Assembly: GCF_050948215.1 (NCBI RefSeq)
Contig: NW_027488691.1
Coordinates: 310,001-374,000, forward strand
Length of the DNA stretch: 64,000 nt
Reading direction: 5' to 3'
From: Halictus rubicundus
Lineage: Eukaryota; Arthropoda; Insecta; Hymenoptera; Halictidae
The first letter of the stretch is position 1; each line of letters begins with the position of its first letter. The position numbers and the translations under genes are program-made. Below, piece by piece: positions 54,645 through 64,000 of the stretch. A model generated the notes under the pieces. It worked only from the letters and a program-made list of their open reading frames with translations. It was not told the origin of the DNA and made no database searches.

Positions 54645-54970
54645 ATAGGATAGAGGATAGGATACGATAGTGGATAGGATAGATGATAGGATAGGATAGA
54701 AGATAGGATAGGATAGAGGATAGGATAGGATAGAGGATAGGATACGATAGAGGATAGGATATTATAGAGGATAGGATAGGATAGAGGACAGAATAGGATA
54801 GAGGATAGGATAGGATAGAGGATAGGATAGGATAGAGGATAGGATAGGATAGAGGATAGGATAGGGTAGAGGATAGGATAGGATAGAGGATAGGATAGGA
54901 AATTTTATAGGATAGAGGATAGGATAGGATAGGATAGAGGATAGGATAGGATAGAGGATAGGATAGGATA

Positions 54971-55090
54971 GAGGAAACGATAGGGTATTGGATAGGATAG
55001 AGCATAGGATAAAGAATAGGATAGGATAGAGGATAGGATAGAGGAAACGATAGGGTATTGGATAGGATAGAGCATAGGATAAAGAATAGG
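54971..55090. repeat. K cassette pair, 446-bp local duplicate
   Basis: Cores at 54971 and 55041. The intervening 446 bp repeats TACGATAGTGG, GATGATAGG, GGACAGAATAGG and GAAATT variants. This copy has GAAATTTTATAGG where its sister has GAAATTGGATAGG. Confidence 0.92.
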
Positions 55091-55763
55091 ATAGGATAGA
55101 GGATAGGATAGGGGATTGGATAGGATAGAGGATAGGATACGATAGAGGATAGGATAGGATAGAGGATAGGATAGGATAGAGGATAGGATAGAGGATAGGA
55201 TAGAGGATAGGATAGGATAGAGGATAGGATAGGGGATTGGATAAGATAGAGTATAGGATACGATAGGATAGGATAGAGGATAGGATAGGATAGAGGATAG
55301 GATAGGATAGAGGATAGGATATGATAGAGGATAGGATAGGATAGAGGATAGGATAGGATAGAGGATAGGATAGGATTGAGGATAGGATAGGATAGAGGAT
55401 AGGATATTATAGAGGATAGGATAGGATAGAGGATAGGATAGAGGATAGGATAGGATAGAGGATAGGATAGGATAGAGGATGGGATAGGATAGCGGATAGG
55501 ATAGGATATAGGATTGGATAGGATAGAGGATAGGATACGATAGAGGATAGGATAGGATAGAGGATAGGATAGGGGATTGGATAGGATAGAGGATAGGATA
55601 GGATAGAGGATAGGATAGGATTGAGGATAGGATAGGATAGAGGATAGGATAGGATAGAGGATAGGATAGGATAGAGGATATTATAGGATAGAGGATAGGA
55701 TAGGATAGGATAGAGTATAGGATAGGATAGAGGATACGATATTATAGAGAATAGGATAGGATA

Positions 55764-55813
55764 GAGGAAACGATAGGGTATTGGATAGGATAGAGCATAG
55801 GATAAAGAATAGG
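55764..55813. repeat. K cassette, single type
   Basis: 723 bp after the second core at 55041, and followed by GAGAATAGG and GCATACGGG. It is the last single-type K in the window. Confidence 0.92.
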
Positions 55814-58800
55814 ATAGGATAGAGAATAGGATAGGGGATTGGATAGCATACGGGATTGGATAGGATAGAGGATAGGATACGATAGACGATAGGATAGGAT
55901 GGAGGATAGGATAGGGGATTGGATAGGATAGAGTATAGGATAGGATAGGATAGAGGATACGATATTATAGAGGATTGGATAGGATAGAGGATAGGATCGG
56001 ATAGAGGATAGGATAGGGGATTGGATAGGATAGAGGAAAGGATAGGATAGAGGATAGGATAGGATATAGGATTGGATAGGTTAGAGGATAGGATACGATA
56101 GTGTATAGGATAGATGATAGGATAGGATAGAGGATAGGATAGGATAGAGGATAGGATAGGGGATTGGATAGGATAGAGGAAAGGATAGGATAGAGGATAG
56201 GATAGGATTGAGGATAGGATAGGATAGAGGAAAGGATAGGATAGAGGATCGGATAGGATAGGATAGAGTATAGGATTGGATAGAGGATACGATATTATAG
56301 AGGATAGGATAGGATAGAGGATAAGATAGGATAGAGGATAGGATAGGCTAGAGGATAGGATATCATAGAGGATAGGATAGGATAGAGGATAGGATAGGGT
56401 AGGATAGGATAGAGGATAGGATAGGATACAGGATAGGATAGGATGGAGGATAGGATAGGATAGAGGATAGGATAGGATAGAGGATAGGATAGGATAGAGG
56501 ATAGGATAGGATAGAGGATATGATAGGATAGAGGATCGGATAGGATAGAGGATAGGATAGGATAGAGGATAGAATACGATAGAGGATAGGATATTATAGA
56601 GGATAGGATAGGATAGAGGATAGGATAGGATAGAGGATAGGATAGGATAGAGGATAGGATAGGATAGAGGATAGGATAGGATAGAGGATAGGATAGGATA
56701 GAGGATAGGATAGGATAGAGGATAGGATAGGATAGAGGATAGGATAGGATAGAGGATAGGATAGGATAGAGGATAGGATAGGATAGAGGATAGGATAGGA
56801 TAGAGGATAGGATATAGGATTGGATAGGATAGAGGATAGGATACGATAGTGGATAGGATAGATGATAGGATAGGATAGAAGATAGGATAGGATAGAGGAT
56901 AGGATAGGATAGAGGATAGGATAGGATAGAGGATAGGATAGGGGATTGGATAAGATAGAGTATAGGATACGATAGGATAGGATAGAGGATAGGATAGGAT
57001 AGAGGATAGGATAGGATAGAGGATAGGATATGATAGAGGATAGGATAGGATAGAGGATAGGATAGGATAGAGGATAGGATAGGATTGAGGATAGGATAGG
57101 ATAGAGGATAGGATATTATAGAGGATAGGATAGGATAGAGGATAGGATAGAGGATAGGATAGGATAGAGGATAGGATAGGATAGAGGATAGTATAGGATA
57201 GAGGATAGGATAGGATAGAGGATAGGATAGGATAAGATAGAGGATAGGATAGGATACAGGATAGGATAGGATAGAGGATAGGACAGGATAGAGGATAGGA
57301 TAGGATAGAGGATAGGATAGGATAGAGGATAGGATAGGATAGAGGATAGGATAGGATAGAGGATAGGATAGGATAGAGGATAGGATAGGATAGAGGATAG
57401 GATTTGATAGAGGATATGATAGGATAGAGGATCGGATAGGGGATTGGATAGGATAGAGGATAGGATAGGATTGAGGATAGTATAGGATAGAGGAAAGGAT
57501 AGGATAGAGGATCGGATAGGTGATTGGATAGGATAGAGGATAGGATAGGATAGAGGATAGTATAGGATAGAGGATAGGATATCATAGAGGATAGGATAGG
57601 ATAGAGGATAGGATAGGGTAGGATAGGATAGAGGATAGGATAGGATACAGGATAGGATAGGATGGAGGATAGGATAGGATAGAGGATAGGATAGGATAGA
57701 GGATAGGATAGGATAGAGGATAGGATAGGATAGAGGATATGATAGGATAGAGGATCGGATAGGATAGAGGATAGGATAGGATAGGGGATAGGATAGGATA
57801 GAGGATAGGATAGGATAGAGGATAGGATATAGGATTGGATAGGATAGAGGATAGGATACGATAGTGGATAGGATAGATGATAGGATAGGATAGAAGATAG
57901 GATAGGATAGAGGATAGGATAGGATAGAGGATAGGATAGAGGATAGGATAGTGGATTGTATAGGATAGAGGATAGGATAGGATAGAGGATAGGATACGAT
58001 AGAGGATAGGATATTATAGAGGATAGGATAGGATAGAGGACAGAATAGGATAGAGGATAGGATAGGATAGAGGATAGGATAGGATAGAGGATAGGATAGG
58101 ATAGAGGATAGGATAGGGTAGAGGATAGGATAGGATAGAGGATAGGATAGGAAATTGGATAGGATAGAGGATAGGATACGATAGAGGATAGGATAGGATA
58201 GAGGATAGGATAGGATAGAGGATAGGATAGGATAGAGGATAGGATAGGATTGAGGATAGGATTGGATAGAGGATAGGATATTATAGAGGATAGGATAGGA
58301 TAGAGGATAGGATAGAGGATAGGATAGAGGATAGGATAGGATAGAGGATAGGATAGGGGATTGGATAAGATAGAGTATAGGATACGATAGGATAGGATAG
58401 AGGATAGGATAGGATAGAGGATTGGATTGGATAGAGGATAGGATATTATAGAGGATAGGATAGGATAGAGGATAAGATAGGATAGAGGATAGGATAGAGG
58501 ATAGGATAGGATAGAGGATAGTATAGGATAGAGGATAGGATATCATAGAGGATAGGATAGGATAGAGGATAGGATAGGGTAGGATAGGATAGAGGATAGG
58601 ATAGGATACAGGATAGGATAGGATGGAGGATAGGATAGGATAGAGGATAGGATAGGATAGAGGATAGGATAGGATAGAGGATAGGATAGGATAGAGGATA
58701 TGATAGGATAGAGGATCGGATAGGATAGAGGATAGGATAGGATAGAGGATAGAATACGATAGAGGATAGGATATTATAGAGGATAGGATAGGATAGAGGA

Positions 58801-59319
58801 TAGGATAGGATAGAGGATAGGATAGGATAGAGGATAGGATAGGATAGAGGATAGGATAGGATAGAGGATATAATAGGATAGAGGATAGGATAGGATAGAG
58901 GATAGGATAGGATAGAGGATAGGATATAGGATTGGATAGGATAGAGGATAGGATACGATAGTGGATAGGATAGATGATAGGATAGGATAGAAGATAGGAT
59001 AGGATAGAGGATAGGATAGGATAGAGGATAGGATAGAGGATAGGATAGTGGATTGTATAGGATAGAGGATAGGATAGGATAGAGGATAGGATACGATAGA
59101 GGATAGGATATTATAGAGGATAGGATAGGATAGAGGACAGAATAGGATAGAGGATAGGATAGGATAGAGGATAGGATAGGATAGAGGATAGGATAGGATA
59201 GAGGATAGGATAGGGTAGAGGATAGGATAGGATAGAGGATAGGATAGGAAATTGGATAGGATAGAGGATAGGATAGGATAGGATAGAGGATAGGATAGGA
59301 TAGAGGATAGGATAGGATA

Positions 59320-59439
59320 GAGGAAACGATAGGGTATTGGATAGGATAGAGCATAGGATAAAGAATAGGATAGGATAGAGGATAGGATAGAGGAAACGAT
59401 AGGGTATTGGATAGGATAGAGCATAGGATACAGAATAGG
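59320..59439. repeat. K cassette pair
   Basis: Cores at 59320 and 59390. The second core ends ACAGAATAGG instead of AAAGAATAGG and is followed by a GATAGTATAG variant. Confidence 0.91.
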
Positions 59440-61253
59440 ATAGTATAGAGGATAGGATAGGGGATTGGATAGGATAGAGGATAGGATACGATAGAGGATA
59501 GGATAGGATAGAGGATAGGATAGGATAGAGGATAGGATAGGATAGAGGATAGGATAGGATTGAGGATAGGATTGGATAGAGGATAGGATATTATAGAGGA
59601 TAGGATAGGATAGAGGATAGGATAGAGGATAGGATAGAGGATAGGATAGGATAGAGGATAGGATAGGGGATTGGATAAGATAGAGTATAGGATACGATAG
59701 GATAGGATAGAGGATAGGATAGGATAGAGGATAGGATAGGATAGAGGATTGGATTGGATAGAGGATAGGATATTATAGAGGATAGGATAGGATAGAGGAT
59801 AAGATAGGATAGAGGATAGGATAGAGGATAGGATAGGATAGAGGATAGGATAGGATAGAGGAGATGATAGGATAGAGGATAGGATAGGATAGGATAGAGG
59901 ATAGGATAGGATAGAGGATAGGATAGGATAGAGGAGATGATAGGATAGAGGATAGGATAGGATAGGATAGAGGATAGGATAGGGTAGAGGATAGGATAGG
60001 ATAGAGGATAGGATAGGTGATTGGATAGGATACAGGATAGGATAGGATAGAGGATAGGATAGGATAGGATAGAGGATACGATATTATAGAGGATTGGATA
60101 GGATAGGGGATAGGATCGGATAGAGGATAGGATAGGGGATTGGATAGGATAGAGGAAAGGATAGGATAGAGGATAGGATAGGATAGAGGATAGGATATTA
60201 TAGAGGATAGGATAGGATAGAGGATAGGATAGGATAGGATAGAGGATAGGATAGGATAGAGGATAGGATAGGATTGAGTATAGGATAGAATAGAGGAAAG
60301 GATAGGATAGAGGATCGGATAGGTGATTGGATAGGATAGAGGATAGGATAGGATAGAGGATCGGATAGGTGATTGGATAGGATACAGGATAGGATAGGAT
60401 AGAGGATAGGATAGGATAGGATAGAGGATACGATATTATAGAGGATTGGATAGGATAGGGGATAGGATCGGATAGAGGATAGGATAGGGGATTGGATAGG
60501 ATAGAGGAAAGGATAGGATAGAGGATAGGATAGGATAGAGGATAGGATATTATAGAGGATAGGATAGGATAGAGGATAGGATAGAGGATAGGATAGGATA
60601 GAGGATAGGATAGGATAGAGGATAGGATATCATAGAGGATAGGATAGGATAGAGGATAGGATAGGGTAGGATAGGATAGAGGATAGGATAGGATACAGGA
60701 TAGGATAGGATGGAGGATAGGATAGGATAGAGGATAGGATAGGATAGAGGATAGGATAGGATAGAGGATATGATAGGATAGAGGATCGGATAGGATAGAG
60801 GATAGGATAGGATAGAGGATAGGATAGGATAGAGGATAGGATAGGATAGAGGATAGGATATAGGATTGGATAGGATAGAGGATAGGATACGATAGTGGAT
60901 AGGATAGATGATAGGATAGGATAGAAGATAGGATAGGATAGAGGATAGGATAGGATAGAGGATAGGATAGAGGATAGGATAGTGGATTGTATAGGATAGA
61001 GGATAGGATAGGATAGAGGATAGGATACGATAGAGGATAGGATATTATAGAGGATAGGATAGGATAGAGGACAGAATAGGATAGAGGATAGGATAGGATA
61101 GAGGATAGGATAGGATAGAGGATAGGATAGGATAGAGGATAGGATAGGGTAGAGGATAGGATAGGATAGAGGATAGGATAGGAAATTGGATAGGATAGAG
61201 GATAGGATAGGATAGGATAGAGGATAGGATAGGATAGAGGATAGGATAGGATA

Positions 61254-61373
61254 GAGGAAACGATAGGGTATTGGATAGGATAGAGCATAGGATAAAGAAT
61301 AGGATAGGATAGAGGATAGGATAGAGGAAACGATAGGGTATTGGATAGGATAGAGCATAGGATAAAGAATAGG
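61254..61373. repeat. K cassette pair
   Basis: Cores at 61254 and 61324, 1,934 bp from the previous pair, with GGACAGAATAGG and GAAATTGG upstream as in the other pairs. Confidence 0.92.
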
Positions 61374-62597
61374 ATAGGATAGAGGATAGGATAGGGGATT
61401 GGATAGGATAGAGGATAGGATACGATAGAGGATAGGATAGGATAGAGGATAGGATAGGATAGAGGATAGGATAGGATAGAGGATAGGATAGGATTGAGGA
61501 TAGGATTGGATAGAGGATAGGATATTATAGAGGATAGGATAGGATAGAGGATAGGATAGAGGATAGGATAGAGGATAGGATAGGATAGAGGATAGGATAG
61601 GGGATTGGATAAGATAGAGTATAGGATACGATAGGATAGGATAGAGGATAGGATAGGATAGAGGATAGGATAGGATAGAGGATTGGATTGGATAGAGGAT
61701 AGGATATTATAGAGGATAGGATAGGATAGAGGATAAGATAGGATAGAGGATAGGATAGAGGATAGGATAGGATAGAGGATAGTATAGGATAGAGGATAGG
61801 ATATCATAGAGGATAGGATAGGATAGAGGATAGGATAGGGTAGGATAGGATAGAGGATAGGATAGGATACAGGATAGGATAGGATGGAGGATAGGATAGG
61901 ATAGAGGATAGGATAGGATAGAGGATAGGATAGGATAGAGGATAGGATAGGATAGAGGATATGATAGGATAGAGGATCGGATAGGATAGAGGATAGGATA
62001 GGATAGAGGATAGAATACGATAGAGGATAGGATATTATAGAGGATAGGATAGGATAGAGGATAGGATAGGATAGAGGATAGGATAGGATAGAGGATAGGA
62101 TAGGATAGAGGATAGGATAGGATAGAGGATAGGATAGGATAGAGGATAGGATAGGATAGAGGATAGGATAGGATAGAGGATAGGATAGGATAGAGGATAG
62201 GATATAGGATTGGATAGGATAGAGGATAGGATACGATAGTGGATAGGATAGATGATAGGATAGGATAGAAGATAGGATAGGATAGAGGATAGGATAGGAT
62301 AGAGGATAGGATAGAGGATAGGATAGTGGATTGTATAGGATAGAGGATAGGATAGGATAGAGGATAGGATACGATAGAGGATAGGATATTATAGAGGATA
62401 GGATAGGATAGAGGACAGAATAGGATAGAGGATAGGATAGGATAGAGGATAGGATAGGATAGAGGATAGGATAGGATAGAGGATAGGATAGGGTAGAGGA
62501 TAGGATAGGATAGAGGATAGGATAGGAAATTGGATAGGATAGAGGATAGGATAGGATAGGATAGAGGATAGGATAGGATAGAGGATAGGATAGGATA

Positions 62598-62717
62598 GAG
62601 GAAACGATAGGGTATTGGATAGGATAGAGCATAGGATAAAGAATAGGATAGGATAGAGGATAGGATAGAGGAAACGATAGGGTATTGGATAGGATAGAGC
62701 ATAGGATAAAGAATAGG
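62598..62717. repeat. K cassette pair (rightmost)
   Basis: Cores at 62598 and 62668, 1,344 bp from the previous pair, with the same flanking variants. Confidence 0.92.
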
Positions 62718-63450
62718 ATAGGATAGAGGATAGGATAGGGGATTGGATAGGATACGATAGAGGATAGGATAGGATAGAGGATAGGATAGGATAGAGGATA
62801 GGATAGGATAGAGGATAGGATAGGATTGAGGATAGGATTGGATAGAGGATAGGATATTATAGAGGATAGGATAGGATAGAGGATAGGATAGAGGATAGGA
62901 TAGAGGATAGGATAGGATAGAGGATAGGATAGGGGATTGGATAAGATAGAGTATAGGATACGATAGGATAGGATAGAGGATAGGATAGGATAGAGGATAG
63001 GATAGGATAGAGGATTGGATTGGATAGAGGATAGGATATTATAGAGGATAGGATAGGATAGAGGATAAGATAGGATAGAGGATAGGATAGAGGATAGGAT
63101 AGGATAGAGGATAGGATAGGATAGAGGAGATGATAGGATAGAGGATAGGATAGGATAGGATAGAGGATAGGATAGGATAGAGGATAGGATAGGATAGAGG
63201 ATAGGATAGGATAGAGGAGATGATAGGATAGAGGATAGGATAGGATAGGATAGAGGATAGGATAGGGTAGAGGATAGGATAGGATAGAGGATAGGATAGG
63301 TGATTGGATAGGATAGAGGATAGGATAGGATAGAGGATCGGATAGGTGATTGGATAGGATAGAGGATAGGATAGGATAGAGGATAGGATAGGATAGAAGA
63401 TAGGATAGGATAGAGGAGAGTATAGGATAGTGGATAGGATAGCATAGAGG

Positions 63451-64000
63451 ATAGGATAGGGGATTGGATAAGATAGATTATAGGATACGATAGAGGATAG
63501 GATCGGATAGAGGATAGGATAGGGGATTGGATAGGATAGACAATAGGAGACGATAAAGGATAGAATAGGGGATTGTATAGGATAGAGGACAGGAGACGAT
63601 AGAGGATAGGATAGGTTAGAGGATAGGATAGGATAGAGGATAGGATGGGATAGAGGATAGGATAGGATAGAGGATAGGATAGGATAGAGGATAGGATAGG
63701 ATTGAGTATAGGATAGAATAGAGGAAAGGATAGGATAGAGGATCGGATAGGTGATTGGATAGGATAGAGGATAGGATAGGATAGAGGATCGGATAGGTGA
63801 TTGGATAGGATACAGGATAGGATAGGATAGAGGATAGGATAGGATAGGATAGAGGATACGATATTATAGAGGATTGGATAGGATAGGGGATAGGATCGGA
63901 TAGAGGATAGGATAGGGGATTGGATAGGATAGAGGAAAGGATAGGATAGAGGATAGGATAGGATAAAGGATAGGATATAGGATTGGATAGGTTAGAGGAT
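63451..64000. repeat. Right-end mosaic with left-end-type variants
   Basis: GACAGGAGACG returns at 63588, followed by GGTTAGAGG; this element otherwise occurs at 0.8-7.4 and 14.8 kb. From about 63.67 kb the sequence repeats 60.24-60.57 kb at offset 3,428 (ATTGAGTATAGG at 60273 and 63701; GGTGATTGG at 60368 and 63796). The array continues past the window edge. Confidence 0.83.

Larger units (their letters stand above)
48101..63450. repeat. Strongly amplified higher-order repeat: 2,859 bp = 2,128 + 731
   Basis: GTATAGGATTGG lies at 48673, 50801, 51532, 53660 and 56268, with spacings 2,128, 731, 2,128 and 2,608. K cassettes come as singles (48169, 50297, 53156, 55764) and as 70-bp-spaced pairs (first members 49504, 52363, 54525, 54971, 59320, 61254, 62598). 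A pair precedes a single by exactly 723 bp three times. About 48.49-51.34 kb matches 51.35-54.2 kb at offset 2,859 with few differences. Later copies are reshuffled (offsets 2,162, 446, 4,349, 1,934, 1,344). ATATCATAGAGG, GGGTAGGATAGG, GATACAGG and GATGGAGG recur as a fixed set inside each copy. Confidence 0.92.
1..64000. repeat. Satellite DNA array, 17-bp unit GA(GGATA)3 with 12- and 22-bp length variants
   Basis: Every 60-base line is built from GGATA pentamers punctuated by GA. The commonest unit is GAGGATAGGATAGGATA (17 bp). GAGGATAGGATA (12 bp) occurs singly and in runs, and four-pentamer units (22 bp) are scattered. The consensus on this strand is 7 G, 7 A, 3 T and 0 C, so it is about 41% GC with all the GC as G, and 82% purine. 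Units differ by point variants such as TACGATAG, ATCGGATAG, GATTGG, AGCATAG, TATTATAG and ATGATAGG, which recur in fixed combinations and define higher-order copies. The array enters and leaves the window without a junction, so its true length is unknown. Location in heterochromatin is an inference from the architecture. Confidence 0.99.

Noticed and set aside
59591..63445. Minus-strand open frame of 1,284 codons, and the 302-codon frames at 48700-49608 and 51559-52467, as paralogous genes
   Set aside because: Their similarity follows from the 2,859-bp DNA repeat itself, and their ATG comes from the GCATAG variant in the array, as do dozens of others.
1..64000. CRISPR array or bacterial repeat region
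   Set aside because: There are no unique spacers of constant length. The 'spacers' are the same repeat, and there are no cas genes or prokaryotic coding sequence.
1..64000. Classical (GATA)n sex-chromosome (Bkm-type) repeat
   Set aside because: GATA occurs only inside GGATA, and tandem GATAGATA is rare. The period is 17 or 12 bp, not 4.
1..64000. CENP-B box or another known centromere motif
   Set aside because: No sequence resembling the CENP-B box was seen. The consensus lacks C, which the box needs, so centromere identity cannot be argued from sequence.
1..64000. CCAAT boxes on the minus strand from the GATTGG variant
   Set aside because: The core CCAAT is present many times, but only as a one- or two-base monomer variant without any promoter context. 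It is best read as chance.

Overview
The whole window is one tandem-repeat (satellite) array. I see no protein-coding gene, RNA gene, mobile element or unique-sequence island anywhere in the 64 kb. The generator is a G/A-rich word of the form GA(GGATA)n. The n=3 version, the 17-mer GAGGATAGGATAGGATA, dominates; n=2 (12 bp) is common and n=4 (22 bp) is occasional. The consensus + strand contains no C at all, so the rare C bases mark variant units. This architecture (tens of kilobases of short-unit satellite with nested higher-order copies) points to eukaryotic heterochromatin, such as pericentromeric, subtelomeric or sex-chromosome DNA, probably from a long-read assembly. The species cannot be named from the sequence.

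Layout by variant units: 1-9.6 kb is the most diverged part. It includes a five-copy module (3.5-6.4 kb) with one embedded TTAGGGTTAGGG, and a degenerate patch near 8.4-8.6 kb. From 9.6 to 12.0 kb there is a higher-order repeat (HOR) of 1,273/1,290 bp. From 12.0 to 14.3 kb there is an 839-bp HOR (279+560). From 14.3 to 19 kb there is a mosaic with exact or near-exact tandem duplications of 160, 340 and 422 bp and a 3,251-bp-spaced pair. From 19 to 35 kb HORs have spacings of about 3.2-3.7 kb. From 35 to 45 kb HORs have spacings of about 0.6-2.9 kb, marked by a GTGGCGAGG variant. From 45.3 to 48.1 kb the array is rather homogeneous. From 48.1 to 63.5 kb a strongly amplified HOR has spacings 2,859 = 2,128 + 731. 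From 63.5 to 64 kb left-end-type variants return.

A 50-bp variant cassette (called K here) occurs at 1.7, 8.9, 15.3, 18.5 and 45.9 kb and many times from 48 to 63 kb, but I did not find it from about 19 to 45.8 kb. That central stretch instead carries its own marker (GATAGATTAGATGAGA). The array therefore looks like two K-bearing flanks around a separately amplified core.

Long open frames exist only on the - strand, up to about 2,720 codons. They follow from composition: the 17-bp unit has no stop in any - frame, and since 17 is not a multiple of 3, all three frames read the same 17-residue peptide period. I do not call any of them a gene. All positions and spacings were read by eye; block boundaries are approximate, and landmark positions should be good to a base or two.
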